Source: Mya arenaria
Taxonomy: Eukaryota > Mollusca > Bivalvia > Myida > Myidae
DNA: 64,000 nucleotides
Direction of reading: 5' to 3'
Assembly (NCBI RefSeq): GCF_026914265.1
Contig: NC_069127.1
Span: 22,127,045-22,191,044, forward strand
Made by a program: the position numbers and the translations under genes. Within the stretch, counting starts at the first letter, position 1, and the number at the start of each line of letters is the position of its first letter. The notes under the pieces were generated by a model, which saw only the letters and a list, made by a program, of their open reading frames with translations, did not search any database and was not told the DNA's origin. Of this stretch, positions 49,901 to 59,105 are shown piece by piece.

Positions 49901-51974
49901 TTCATGTCATCGATTCAAACTGAAATAGCTATGCGCATTCCGGGCGACACCAATAAAATCTCTATTCCAGTCGAGTTGTTGAGTCTTTTCAGTCCCACAA
50001 GTTTCTCTCAGCAGTTTAAACATATCATTGCTCGAAGTTGGACATATTGTTATAACATATTGTTATAATCAGCGAATTCCCGCAAAGGTTGGCCCTGTAA
50101 TGTTTGCGACTTCGAGAAAGTTTTCGCTTCCATCGATCACTAATTAATTTCGAACGACCGCTTTCTTCCCTTCATTTTCAACATTTCCACGGATCCAAAA
50201 TCGCTTAAAGCATACTGGTTGTTGATTGACTCCTTCCCAACACCTTTTAAGTTTAGAAACCCGATAACCATTTTCAATCACAGGAACGAAAAGGGTTTTG
50301 TCATTCTCTGACATCTGTTTAGCCTGTTTACCCATTTTCTCTAGGAGCGGATGTTTTATAAATATAGCAGACGACTACTTCCGCTAATTTTCCTTTAAAT
50401 TTCTAGTCAATTCGAGTTGTAACCCTTACACCTTACTAATTCTAATTGAATTTAATTCAAAAAGCGGGTTATTTATGTGAGATTAACGCCATAAAACATG
50501 AAGCTACATGGATTGATTATACCTTTTATGGCACGGCGCTGTTAGGTTAACATAATACTATTTATAAATCGTCAAAATCATAATTATTTTGTCCTTAAAG
50601 TGTCTGCTTATGTTATATCACAGTAAAAGAACCTGAAACCGTTTAGTTATTGTAAGCACATACTATCTAATATATGATAACATTACAACCAAACTAAACT
50701 GCAGCATGGTTGATATTAGTTTAAAGGTCATAAGTACCAGAATTCTTATCAATTCCACTTTTCAGGATCAAAATATCAGCATAGATATAATATAACGTTT
50801 TGTCGTCTGGTCGTTATTTATATGTAAAAACATTCAAAGGCAATGTGTGGTACCCCTATAACGTCTCTTTATGTTCAATGATTAACAATATAATAGCAAT
50901 AGCACTTCTAGCAAAACATTGAACTTCAATGAGATATGATATGTCATTTTTCAATATATAAATATATTGACATGACAAGAATCATACCACAAACTGTTTA
51001 ATATGTGTATCTGTTTGTATGAGACAGTCATATATTCAACAATAATACATTGAAATCTTCAATGACAAGCCCAGTAGTAAAAAAAAAATCATACATCAAA
51101 CTCGATTAGTGGCAAAACAAAGGTACAAACACACTGAACAGGCATCAGCATAGCTTTACCGGCAATTGAGGGTATTACGGCCTTTAAACGGGGTGAAAAT
51201 TCATACTTGGGGATTGATTAAGTTTATATGCGCAGAACCTTACACTTATCCAAACATCAATCAATAATGTACAGTACGATGCTTTTGGCAACAAACAAAG
51301 GAACATATTAAATACAAAAGAAATAAAGTTAACTCTTGTTTTATAAATATTGGGGTACCGCCCGTGCATTTGAGATCACGTGCTAAGAAAAATGTATTTT
51401 ATAACACGTTTAAAACAAACATTTTTATTGCTAAGCGACAAATAAAGCATTTAAACGAAATTAGTATGTCTTTGATATTTTAGCATTTTTGTTTTCCGAT
51501 GCAATCATAGGAAAAACTGCCAAATTTATCCGGCAATTTGCACAATGGATGGAGTTCTTGACGTCAAAGAATTTGACACCAGACACGGTTGGCGAGATCA
51601 AAATCAATTGTCACTTCGGGCGTTAATACACTTGTTGACATGCATTGGCGCGTCTCGGGGGGGGGGAACACATGGGACCGTGCCCCGACCCCTAAAGTTG
51701 ACCGGAATATAAATAAATATTAACATAGGTTTTCTGAACGGTTGTGCCCACCCACGGTTATGAATTCCTAGCCCCGCTACTGACATATGTGTATTTTGAA
51801 TATGGCATACCCATTATGTTCCTTACTGTGATCTGGACAGACCCATTGTCAAACATATGGAAATGCTAATTTAAAATGGTTTTTCTGTTAGGTACATGTG
51901 ACAATGACTTCCAGGACATACGTGATAAAGCAAACAAAGGGAAATCCATCAGCAAAGGCTCAAATCAGATCTAG
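28562..51974 (+). CDS. TNFR/EGF-repeat transmembrane receptor-like gene (multi-exon)
   Basis: Hand-built gene model. Accepted exons: 28562-28952, 29277-29363, 30840-30953, 31551-31673, 34946-35023, 35292-35312, 38173-38193, 39292-39345, 41203-41268, 41925-41975, 45219-45284, 47753-47821, 51892-51974. All internal junctions are phase 1 and the set sums to 1224 nt, 407 residues plus TAG. The predicted protein has a signal peptide, TNF-receptor-type cysteine-rich repeats, two EGF repeats, one membrane helix and a ~150-residue low-complexity tail without a recognisable death domain or kinase. Its ligand and role are unknown; an adhesion, decoy or adaptor-type receptor is possible. Six further broken tail-exon copies lie between 35.2 and 46.2 kb. 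Which tail exons are really used needs RNA data. Confidence 0.7.
29277..29363 (+). CDS. Receptor exon 2: end of cysteine-rich repeat
   Basis: Acceptor cgtgttttag, donor CCTG/gtaagt, 87 nt, phase 1-1. Encodes [18 protein letters not shown] and then EEKCMP. C-V-x-C-P-x-G-T is the standard opening of a TNFR or ephrin-receptor-type cysteine repeat, completing the C-terminal repeat begun in exon 1. Confidence 0.85.
30840..30953 (+). CDS. Receptor exon 3: calcium-binding-type EGF repeat
   Basis: Acceptor ggtattttcag, donor CATT/gtaggc, 114 nt, phase 1-1. Encodes [16 protein letters not shown], then [16 protein letters not shown]: six cysteines in EGF order with the D-x-D-D-C start of calcium-binding EGF domains. 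Single-domain, phase 1-1 EGF exons are classic shuffling modules in animal extracellular proteins. Confidence 0.88.
31551..31673 (+). CDS. Receptor exon 4: second EGF repeat
   Basis: Acceptor taatacttag, donor CTCTA/gtaagt, 123 nt, phase 1-1. Encodes [13 protein letters not shown] and [13 protein letters not shown] followed by VTIPS, a six-cysteine EGF domain with a short juxtamembrane stalk. An alternative acceptor six bases later (ctacag) would shorten it by two residues without changing frame. Confidence 0.88.
32100..34210. repeat. Large imperfect inverted repeat in the receptor intron
   Basis: Left arm (about 32100-32480) and right arm (about 33770-34210) match in inverted orientation. 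Shared words include gaaagagtgaactg, cttacctcctcgat, gtaacgagacgtgt (gtagcgagacgtgt in the right arm) and gcgtcgagtt. The arms are heavily diverged and the ~1.2-kb centre is unique. When read outward, both arms keep a short related frame ending in a T-V-x-R-R-V-(E/D)-L-H motif. Either a foldback element or two inverted copies of one element. Confidence 0.6.
34946..35023 (+). CDS. Receptor exon 5: transmembrane helix
   Basis: Acceptor tttattcttcag, donor CTTG/gtaagc, 78 nt, phase 1-1. Encodes R-S-K-H and then [20 protein letters not shown], about 21 apolar residues, a single membrane span directly after the EGF stalk. A basic residue precedes the span, and the following exons are hydrophilic and charged, consistent with a type I topology. 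Confidence 0.85.
35292..35312 (+). CDS. Tail microexon a1 (21 nt)
   Basis: Acceptor ggattccag, donor GAAG/gtacgt. In phase 1-1 it encodes G-R-A-S-K-K-E, a basic segment just inside the membrane. Its duplicate at 40613 has an identical core but lost its acceptor at the duplication junction. The upstream 12-nt word aagaatatggat could extend it if an earlier AAG were used, but that would break phase. Confidence 0.6.
35685..35771 (+). pseudogene. Broken tail exon b1
   Basis: The acceptor (atcttgcag) is intact and the sequence matches b4 at 41203, but it has a net one-base change in the middle that shifts the frame, and the donor is replaced by a T-run (aaagtttttt instead of aaaggtactt). It cannot be spliced in frame. 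Confidence 0.65.
35897..36637. mobile_element. pogo-like non-autonomous DNA transposon
   Basis: 741 bp, ends CAGTATAATTGCGATCG and (reverse complement) CAGTAAAACTGCTGTCG, flanked by TA on both sides. TIRs starting CAGTA and TA duplications are typical of pogo/Tigger-type Tc1-mariner elements. The interior is rich in ctcgag-type words and has no transposase. It sits between tail exons b1 and b2 of block 1. Confidence 0.7.
36671..36751 (+). pseudogene. Tail exon b2, open but without a usable donor
   Basis: The acceptor aatcttgcag is good and the 81-nt phase-1 frame is open ([22 protein letters not shown]...), but where sister copies have AAAG/gtactc this one reads AAAGttactc. The nearest GT would end the exon in phase 0 and shift the frame. 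Duplicate of b5 at 41925. Confidence 0.6.
38173..38193 (+). CDS. Tail microexon a2 (21 nt)
   Basis: Acceptor gattcaag (an AAG, weaker than a1), donor GTAG/gtacgt, phase 1-1, encoding G-N-A-E-K-S-V. The block-2 counterpart at 44798 has only 19 nt and would shift the frame. Usage is plausible but the acceptor is not ideal. Confidence 0.5.
   Translation, partial: EMQKKV
38608..38686 (+). pseudogene. Broken tail exon b3
   Basis: The acceptor is mutated to cttgccg (sisters have cttgcag) and the length between homologous borders is 79 nt, not a multiple of three in the 1-1 scheme. The donor AAAG/gtactc is preserved. Counterpart b6 at 45219 is intact. Confidence 0.65.
39292..39345 (+). CDS. Tail exon c1 (54 nt)
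   Basis: Strong acceptor tttgttttcag, donor ACCAG/gtatta, phase 1-1, open. Encodes [18 protein letters not shown]: acidic, with an E-x-x-x-L-L pattern that resembles a dileucine sorting signal (inference only). Its block-2 copy near 45878 is destroyed. Confidence 0.65.
40613..40633 (+). pseudogene. Broken tail microexon a3
   Basis: The gacgtgcatcaaagaaagg core is almost identical to a1 and a donor-like gtacat follows, but the bases before it are cggtttg, not an AG. The preceding sequence belongs to the end of block 1, so the duplication junction removed the acceptor. Confidence 0.65.
41203..41268 (+). CDS. Tail exon b4 (66 nt)
   Basis: Acceptor tgaatcttgcag, donor AAAG/gtactt, phase 1-1, open. 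Encodes [22 protein letters not shown], a serine-rich then strongly charged segment with several possible casein-kinase-type sites (inference). It is the intact partner of b1. Confidence 0.65.
41395..41920. mobile_element. Foldback element with two strong hairpins, beside tail exon b5
   Basis: Hairpin 1 at about 41464-41490 (catctggcat / atgccagatg). Hairpin 2 at about 41790-41910 (ccgttccggataaaaac..., with tccgaccctcgggcac pairing gtgccctcgggtcgga), closing outward to tatctatcatgtgt/acacatgacagata. The whole is absent from the matching place in block 1, where a different element is found, so it is an insertion of ~520 bp. No coding capacity. Confidence 0.6.
41925..41975 (+). CDS. Tail exon b5 (51 nt), 5' part replaced by a foldback element
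   Basis: Homologue of b2 from aggccttccaatgcc onward, but its original 5' half and acceptor are missing; the foldback element ends just before it. A new AG (tatatatatag) lies at the right place to give a phase-1 open frame [17 protein letters not shown]. The donor AAAG/gttctc is weak. Whether it is spliced is uncertain. Confidence 0.4.
44798..44816 (+). pseudogene. Broken tail microexon a4 (19 nt)
   Basis: The acceptor gaatccag and donor GTAG/gtacgt are both fine, but two bases are missing relative to a2, so inclusion would shift the downstream frame. Confidence 0.6.
45219..45284 (+). CDS. Tail exon b6 (66 nt)
   Basis: Acceptor gaatcttgcag, donor AAAG/gtactc, phase 1-1, open. Encodes [22 protein letters not shown], serine-rich and charged. 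It is the intact partner of b3 and is clearly paralogous to b4. Confidence 0.65.
45878..45931 (+). pseudogene. Destroyed tail exon c2
   Basis: Aligns with c1 and its flanks (tgttttattttca... to ...gtattaagaatt) but the acceptor reads tttcaa, the donor region reads tagaaagta, and the body has an in-frame stop. Not usable. Confidence 0.6.
46861..47060 (-). pseudogene. mariner-type transposase fragment
   Basis: Minus-strand translation gives [13 protein letters not shown] and then LRGRRFD, the C-terminal catalytic segment of mariner transposases (P-Y-S-P-D-L-A-P-x-D-(F/Y), where the last Asp is the third catalytic acid, then L-R-G-x-R-F). After a frameshift a second frame continues [19 protein letters not shown], which fits the end of the protein. 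Only ~65 residues survive. Confidence 0.65.
47276..47590 (-). other. Unrecognised open frame
   Basis: About 100 codons open, from upstream of [14 protein letters not shown] to IIKM and a stop. It includes [18 protein letters not shown] and a [19 protein letters not shown] segment with two later cysteines. Composition looks protein-like rather than random, but no family was recognised. It may be an exon of a nested gene or an old transposon piece next to the mariner remnant. Confidence 0.25.
47753..47821 (+). CDS. Tail exon d (69 nt), proline-rich
   Basis: Acceptor ggtacattttcag, donor ACAG/gtataa, phase 1-1, open. Encodes [23 protein letters not shown]. Repeated P-P and S-P are compatible with binding of SH3 or WW modules or with phosphorylation, but no strict ligand motif is evident. 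No duplicate was found. Confidence 0.65.
49501..49734 (+). other. Hydrophobic open frame in the last receptor intron
   Basis: After an AG (aatttaaag) the phase-1 reading gives [26 protein letters not shown], then a basic stretch (VHVKTRKK). This has the shape of a membrane helix with a positive inner flank. A phase-1 donor is available only as a weak gtaa/gttatt near 49583; gtaagt just before it is phase 0. It could be an alternative or relic transmembrane exon from a paralogous unit; nearby intron sequence at 49.0-49.2 kb resembles that at 1.8 and 4.0 kb. Confidence 0.3.
51892..51974 (+). CDS. Receptor terminal exon
   Basis: Acceptor tttttctgttag; the phase-1 reading gives [27 protein letters not shown] and TAG at 51972-51974. 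It is basic and hydrophilic with no PDZ-ligand end. Exon start and 3' flank align with 7562 onward, identifying the same gene part in the upstream paralogue. No clear AATAAA was placed in the 3' flank. Confidence 0.65.
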
Positions 51975-54900
51975 AATTATGGCGCAATTGTTATAAGGAT
52001 TAAAAAGAAACAATACAAGATGTCCATATGCTACACAAAGGAACGAAGACGTGTTTACATATTAATATGTGAAATAATGATTCCTATACAAATATCAACA
52101 CCAGATAGTATGATACAATTGTGTGCTTTACATGGCTAATACACGATTTAACATCATAAAATATTTGTTCTATTCAAGAAGCTATGCTTGGTGTTTTGTA
52201 ATTTATATTATTCTGAATGTTTATGTTCAATTTGCTATTGAAACTCGAAGTTTTGAAATTAACCAGTGATGCGATTTGTAAGAACAATTGTGTATTTATA
52301 TCGCATTGATTACTTCCAAAATATTACATTTTCCTACCCATTATGAAGCATCAATGGTGTATTTAATAGTCTCAGAATGCACATTGTCCCACACTTGCAT
52401 CGATCTGCAACTAGTAAAGCACTTGTTTTATAGATTGAAAAAAAGTATTCGCATTAAAATGGTATATGCATGTTATGGTAGAGTAAACAAGATCAAACAA
52501 AATTAGTGTTAACAGACAAGTTAAATATAGTACATGTATATGCTGTGAACATTTAGATGAAAACTCTCTAATCCTTATAGTGCATCACATCTAAAAATTG
52601 TTTAATTTCTTGAGTAAATGCTATAACAATAATTTGATATACCATATACTTTATTGTTAAACCCCCTTACAATACACATATGAAATATTAATATGATTAT
52701 GACAAAATAACCATTTATCTTGTACAGTATGATAAAGATTTAGGTTGACTGGATAATGCATGTAGTGTATTTAAATAGATTGAAAGGTAAGGTATTTATA
52801 ATTGTTGTATCACTTATATAGTAGTATGGTCTAAAGAAGAAAATGAAAAGTGTATAACAGAATGTACCCTGTTGACAATTGTTTTTATTATACAGACGTT
52901 ATAACAATATATATTAAATTAATGTATACATTTTTATTGTTATTTCAATTGAAAAAAAATGTTTTGTTTTGCATGAATGAATGCTAGTATTCGACGCCAC
53001 TGTATCTGGCTAAATAGGTCTATGACCATCTGGTTAATAAACGTTCTTTTCTGATCTGTTCTGTTTTTAATTTTAAGAAAATCAGATCTACTTTAAAACG
53101 TACTCATTTTATTTCTCCCGAAGGCCAAAGAGTGGTATATAGTAATTGGACCGTCTGTCCTTCTGCCTCCACGGTTTTCGATCATTAAGAACGCTTTGGC
53201 CCAGGGACCGCAAACTTGTTGGTTATGAACAGTGTAAAAACCCTATTGATATTAAGGTCTTTAGTCGAAGGTCAATGTCGTGATGATCTTCAGCTAAAAA
53301 TGTGTTTCTGATCAATAACTGAAAAGCTCTTTGGCCCAGGGACTTCAAACTTGATAAACGGGTCGGTCATGACCAATTGATTATGAGGTCATAGGGTCCA
53401 AGCTCAAAGTCGTTGTGACCTTGCACTGAACCGTTTCCGATCAACAACTTTAGAAAGATTCAGCCCAGGGACGTCAAAGTTAGTAGACATGATGTGGTAG
53501 ACATGCTGGTAATGACCTGTAAATTAACTGTTGAGTATGAGTTTATAAGATTGAATTGTCAGGGTCGTGGTGACCTTGAGCTGTTTTTATAAACAATTGA
53601 AGAACACTATGGCCCATTGACAATACACTTGGTAGGCAGACCCGTAGATGAACCGTATTGATTATGAGGTCAAAGGTGAAGAGCAATAACTGAAATAACT
53701 AAACATGTGATTTAGTTTGAGTTTACCAATTAGAAGAAAATTTATTTCCTTATTTATATGTAATGAACGCTATGTGGCGCTGTAAATCAGCACAAGGAAG
53801 TGTTGTATTGGTCAATGAATTGGCCATTCAGACTTGGACTGTCAGACTGGCAAGACTATGCTAATTTTACAAAGTTTACCATTTCTATGGACCTTGTGTG
53901 TATATTGATCATGTGCGATTGTCAATATATATACGATATATAATAAAAATTTGAATAAGTTGTATACTTGTTTCATGTGTTTATGTATATGAAAATGATA
54001 TAATTTGGATTATATGAAGTATATGTTGTGTTATATTTCTGAAATGTATTTACATAATAACAAATTAATATGTGTCAACTGTAGTCTAAAATAATAGACG
54101 TGTTATACGGGATTCTTCCAATCCCTAACGTCTAAACGGGAATGTGCAAAAAACGGGGGTGTTTTAAAAATATTGAAATTGTTTTAAGTGAAGTATTTTA
54201 TGGTTGAAATTGATCATAAAGAGTTATATTCATATTTTACCATGTAAGTGAAATGTTATTTTGCACTAAACAAGCATTTAATGCATTAAAACTAGTTGTT
54301 TACCTTTCGAATAAAACGAAAGTTGACTGACACAGAAAACAATTATGCGAAGGGGAACAACTCGATACACTCGTAATAACTCGGCCTCCTCCGACAAAGC
54401 TTCGAGATAGACCTCGTTATACAATCGTAACAACTCGGCCATGGCCGAAATATTCCGAGCGATTTAAAACTATGCCCTGAAGCCTTGCAGGTGCCCTTCA
54501 TGTATATATCGTTCTGTTTTGACAGAATGAAATGAAAAAAAGCCGTCAAACTCATAATTATAAGTTGGATATTTATTTTTTGTGTACGGAACTAATATAA
54601 AATAACATTATCTGGTAATATTTCTTGTTTTTATGATATTTTATAGACTCTATATGCTTTAACCCGGAATCCTGATCGGAACAACTACCCACTTTTGATA
54701 CTAAACAATTTGTACGTGAAGGATTTGCCATATCAAAAATCTAAAAAAAATCCGCCAACGTACAATTATTTGGACTAGTGTCAACTGTTACAAAAAGTGT
54801 GTATTATGTAGTATGATGTGCATTCAGTTGACTGCCCAGTTGCTTATTCAAATTCAGTAAATGTATTTTTTAAATTGTTGTTCGTTTTTATTTAGTAAAA

Positions 54901-55857
54901 ACATTTATCACTTAAATGTATTGTTAGTCATAAGTCTTAAGGCGTATACCAGGGTCATGTGGTCAAATTGAAATAAGTGAGAGAATTTGTACGTCAGGAA
55001 CCTAGGAACCTCATACGTTGTATAACGTTGTCGGCGGGGTTCCGTCTAGAAAGCACTTGAAAACTCATAACTTGCAGTTGCAATATCTCATAACCTACGG
55101 GCATGAGAGCCGATGTGCTCCCGAAATACCACTGTTCTGTCACCGATGTTGTACTAATGCGCCGCCGTTGTTAAACTGATGTGCAACCGCTGACCTGAGC
55201 TATAGCGGAATGATACCGTTGTACTTCCGATGTACGGAATCAGTACGGTAGTAGTACCGTATCGCATCGCTAAGAACGCTAGTACATCGTAAGTACATCG
55301 TCAGGACTGTCTTCGCCGATGTCCTGACGATGATCTACCGTTCTCAACGATGTGAAACACTACAAGGATTTAGGAATCCTGACAGGATTACGTCGTGTAC
55401 AAAAGAAGTCCATACGTACACTTACCCGAACAAGGACTGTTAAATAAAGTGCGGCAAGTCATTAGGAGTATTAATATTGAGATTCATAAAGCTGGAACCC
55501 TTCAGCAAATGTTGATATTTGTCAAAATATCGTTTTTGAAGACTCAATCTTCATATAAAGAAAATTTTCGTATTAGAACCAACTTAAAAAACATTATTTC
55601 GAACCTAATTAGATTGATTAGTTCTAATATGGTCAACGTTTGTACATATTTAAAATTATTTTAAATAAAACTAATATATGTTTTCAGAACGTTAATACGC
55701 CTTTAATCGAAGCCAAATCATTCCCGATGATTGAAATTATTAAAGTAGGCAACTTAACCATTAAACAACTACAACTATCGATTACAAATTGCTCGAAAAA
55801 GATAAAAGTGCTTATTAGGGCGTTTAGATAGTAAAAAAATGGTTCCGGTTTGGGTTT
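51975..55857. other. Receptor 3' flank and repeats; no gene seen
   Basis: 52884-53700 matches 9330-10250 (acagacgttat, tcgacgccact, then several cccagggac-ttcaaa and gtgaccttgagctg monomers). 54950-55390 has a cluster of gtacatcgt/acgatgtac words, including the inverted pair catcgtcaggac/gtcctgacgatg, a palindrome-rich repeat. Remaining short frames, such as 55395-55664, have no domain. Confidence 0.45.
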
Positions 55858-56470
55858 AAGGGTTTGCACACTTTAACACCGGTTCCAATAAGTTTACTGA
55901 ATTGTCAAATGCACTGTTTTCTTTGTAGTTACATGTCTGTTGTGATTACCGTACATGCAGATGATCTCATGCTTATTTTGCCTAACTGGGTGCTAGATAT
56001 AGTGTCCTTTGTCAGTTGTTATCTCAGTATATTCCGGAATAACAAACAAATTGACGATTATGTTGATTTCGTAGTTCCGTTGTATAGCATTGGTCGATTT
56101 TAGCTTGACATCAAGGTTAAAGGACACTCATGTTGATATGCATTGTGTTGCTACTCTCTTAAATACCATGGTTTTTCGTTAGTAACAAACTTATTCCAGT
56201 TTAAACGGTTTGCACAGTTTGAAACCGGTTTAGATCATTTTACTGAATTGTTAAATGCATCGTTTTCTTTGTAGTTAGAAGTCTGTTGTAATTACCTGAA
56301 AAGCAGATGATCTCTTGCTTATGTTTACTAACTGGAGTTAAAACATTTTGTATTTTGTCAGTGACATTGAATCTCTCAGTATAATCCGGGATAATAACAA
56401 AAGAATTGACGATTATGTTGATTATGTTGATTTCGTAGTTCCGTTGTATAGCACCTGCTTGTTTGACCAT
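55858..56470. repeat. Tandem duplication, ~347-bp period
   Basis: Two copies starting ggtttgcacactttaacacc (55860) and ggtttgcacagtttgaaacc (56206). Both continue through actgaattgt, gttttctttgtagtta, gcagatgatctc and tgttgatttcgtagttccg. Diverged, with the second copy having gattatgtt repeated. No coding content. Confidence 0.75.
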
Positions 56471-56509
56471 GAGCAAATTTTGTTGCTGCTATCTTAAATA
56501 CCATAGGTT

Positions 56510-56640
56510 GCGGATCCGTGGTCTAGTTGTAGTACACTTGACTGTCAAACCAGGTGTCGCAGGTTCGACTCCACGCCGCACAACGGGCGCCAAGTCTCTT
56601 CCGGAATGAATTGGCAACCAGTGGATGAACATTTCTTTAA
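56510..56640 (+). mobile_element. tRNA-derived SINE head
   Basis: Box A-like TGGTCTAGTTG and perfect box B GGTTCGACTCC at tRNA spacing, with GCGGATC at the start and CGCCGCAC at the end, but the T-stem pairs poorly and no convincing anticodon arm forms. The 3' extension (gggcgccaagtctcttcc onward) is not tRNA. Hence a SINE and not a tRNA gene. Confidence 0.6.
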
Positions 56641-57178
56641 CGGAACATAGTTTTCAATTTGAAGAAGTTTCTAATTTTCTATTAACTATTTATGTAATTC
56701 TTTTTGGATTCTGATGCTGGTGCCTTCTTGTTATCGATTTGTTATTTAGAACTACAATCTCAAAAAAATGTATATGTCAAAATGTGTATGTATATGTGGT
56801 TATCACACGGTCGGGTTTGAAATGTTAGCAAATATTGCGATTTGTCTATAAAAGCTTTGGAACTTGGACTTGTCGCTGTAGTTTCCATTATTTTATTAAA
56901 CTTGTTTTTGCACTTCAAAATTATAACAATCAGTAAAACCATGACCATTCAGATTAGATTGCAATTAACGATATCAGTGTCTGTCATTTAAATGGTTCAA
57001 CAATCATTTATTTTTCAAGTACGTCTCAAAATGGGGTTCAAAAGTGTAATGTTATATCGTATACCTCGTTTTCATTCCTGTAATCTTTTACAAGATAGCC
57101 TATATTAAATACGCATTCAATTGATTTTGATATGATGCAGTATTCAATTGTCTGGACATAACAAAACAGGGGAAGAAA

Positions 57179-57599
57179 ATGTTTGAAAATATATTTAGAA
57201 TATCTGACAAAATTTTAAGCATTTTTTTGTTTGATACAACGTCTTTAGGATGTGCAGACAGGGTGGTACTATCGGCTGCATTTCTCACAGTTTTTACATT
57301 AATTCTTATTACAAGTTCATACCTCGTTGTAGATTTAATTGTATCGCGAAAAGTGGTGGGTCAATTAAATAAAAAAAGTGTTTTTGTCACTGGATGTGAC
57401 TCAGGTTTCGGAAACTTGCTCGCGAAAAGTCTAGTCAAACGAGGGGTGAAGGTATTTGCGGGGTGCTTGACAGATGGAGGTGCCGCGCAGTTAGAGTCGG
57501 AGACGTCCAGTCTTCTTCAAACTCTCGTCGTTGACATAACACAACGCGAATCTGTGAAGAAGGCTTTGGATTTCATTTCAAGAAGAATTGGAAGTGAAG
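57179..57599 (+). CDS. SDR (retinol dehydrogenase-like), exon 1
   Basis: First exon of a short-chain dehydrogenase/reductase, an NAD(P)(H)-dependent oxidoreductase. ATG at 57179 opens a 60-residue N-terminus with a membrane helix (about residues 30-52), followed by the cofactor motif TGCDSGFG (residues 71-78; TGxxxGxG). The later VVDIT is the acidic strand that contacts the adenine side. The C-DSGFG wording is typical of the RDH/11-cis-retinol/17beta-HSD type (SDR9C-like) group. The donor GAAG/gttggt leaves one base, matching exon 2; the open frame runs only two more codons before TGA. Confidence 0.85.
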
Positions 57600-57784
57600 G
57601 TTGGTGATAGTGTACTGTTTGCACTTGATGGCCTTAAATGATTAGAAAAACGACAATAGTAAGAAATATTAATTTCTATTCGAGTTTCTCCGTAACTTTG
57701 GAAATTCTGGTATATTATTTAGACATAAACAAAAAGACACATTGTCTCATTTGTACATCCATTTAACAAATTCGGAATTAAACT

Positions 57785-57862
57785 GATGTACAAAAGTGAC
57801 AGTGTGAAATTCATATACAAAATGATGTACAAAAGTGACAGTGTGAAATTCATATACAAAAA
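57785..57862. repeat. 39-bp direct repeat, two copies
   Basis: gatgtacaaaagtgacagtg plus tgaaattcatatacaaaat occurs twice in a row with no differences, in SDR intron 1. Probably recent. Confidence 0.9.
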
Positions 57863-57913
57863 AATATTACCTATTACTTTTACCATTTTAATTATAAAAT
57901 AATACTATGTCAG

Positions 57914-58175
57914 GATTATGGGGTCTCGTCAACAACGCTGGTGTGATGTCAACATTTTCGCCTACGGAATGTACGTCATATGAAGACTTCGAGCGTGTTC
58001 TACACGTCAACATAACGGGGACATTATCAGTGACACATGCGTTTCTGCCATTACTGAGGAAGTCACGTGGTCGAATCGTAACAGTTTGTAGTGCGACGTC
58101 TACCGTAGCCTATCCTGGAATTACAAATTATGCAACCTCCAAAGCGGCATTAAAGATGTTCTGTTCTTGTCTCAG
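57914..58175 (+). CDS. SDR exon 2: active site
   Basis: Acceptor ctatgtcag, donor CTCAG/gtgaga, entry phase 1 and exit phase 2. Contains NNAG (residues 147-150), Asn173 in HVNITG, Ser200 in VTVCSA, and Y213-x-x-x-K217 (YATSK). This is the full N-S-Y-K catalytic tetrad, with the usual 13-residue Ser-Tyr spacing. No disrupted residue was seen, so the enzyme should be catalytically competent. The ATG inside the exon's 5' border (57907) is intronic. Confidence 0.9.
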
Positions 58176-58477
58176 GTGAGATCGAACGGAAATATGACTT
58201 CAAACGCGATAATAAATAGTGTTCGTAGTGTCCTAATTAACCATTCACGAGAAAAATGACCTTCTTGTCATTACGTGACATCACAATATTTGAATATAAA
58301 CATTCTTATAGCCTTTAGCACAATTCACTTATAAAATTTTTGCAAGTTATTCAACAGATGCACCAAGCACTGTTTCGTCAATACTCTGAATTATTTAAAT
58401 TTAATACCTTGCTTTATTGCCAAGCCTTTAAGCTTTCGCTTAAATTAAATCTGAAAAATCGTCTTTTCTCTTTTAAG

Positions 58478-58641
58478 GCGCGAGTTCTTCAACTCTGGCC
58501 TTAAGGTTATAACCATTGAGCCAGGTGGATTTAGGACGAATCTTACAGAGCAGGAGAGTCTTGCTAATATGGTACACAAAGGGTTCAAAACCGCAACAAA
58601 GGAACAGCAAGACTTCTATGGAGGAAATATTGCAGAATACA
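58478..58641 (+). CDS. SDR exon 3
   Basis: Acceptor ctcttttaag completes the Arg codon of exon 2. Encodes REFFNSGLKVITIEPGGFRTNL, with the P-G-G-F-x-T segment that follows the active site in RDH-like SDRs and helps hold the cofactor, then FKTATKEQQDFYGG and AEY. The donor TACA/gtaaaa in phase 1 was chosen because it joins exon 4 in frame; reading on would stop at TAA at 58660. Confidence 0.8.
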
Positions 58642-58866
58642 GTAAAAACAAAATTGTTTAATTTATTAATAGGATGAAACACTTAAGCATTTCCACTATT
58701 TTATTTAAGACATCATTTGACTACATATAAATGTCCCATTTTAAGGTGTTAAGTGTTTTGGACCTTTACGTTAATTCGATGTTCTTAATATTGTGTTCTC
58801 ATATCCATTTTTATTTTAGACTTATTGTCAAATTGATATACATTTATTTTCATTATTGTTTCTTAG

Positions 58867-59105
58867 TTATGGGCGGTGTACGTTTGGCGTCACAGTATGT
58901 AAACAATCGACCTCAGAGCGTTGCTGATGCGATGGCTCATGCGCTACTTGCAAAATATCCCAAGATTTGTTACCCAGTTGGATACGACGCTTATCTCTTT
59001 TTCGGCTTCATGAGGATGATACCGGAATGGGTCGGCGACTATATCCTTGGCTGGCCAGCACCTTACGGTCGACAGTGTGAGGATTTTAAACAGCACAATG
59101 ATTAG
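58867..59105 (+). CDS. SDR terminal exon
   Basis: Acceptor tgtttcttag completes Ile, then MGGVRLASQYVNNRPQSVAD, MAHALLAKYPK and RYP-equivalent CYPVGYDAYLFFGFMRMIPEW, ending CEDFKQHND and TAG. The A-x-x-x-x-P-(K/R)-x-x-Y-x-x-G-x-D segment is the typical C-terminal substrate-lobe of the RDH/HSD17B6-type branch. Together the four exons give 361 residues, somewhat longer than the usual ~320 because of the N-terminal anchor. Confidence 0.88.

Noticed and set aside
57907..57913. ATG at 57907 as start of a separate SDR protein
   Set aside because: It overlaps the exon 2 acceptor; the upstream exon with the TGxxxGxG cofactor motif joins in frame, so the ATG is intronic.
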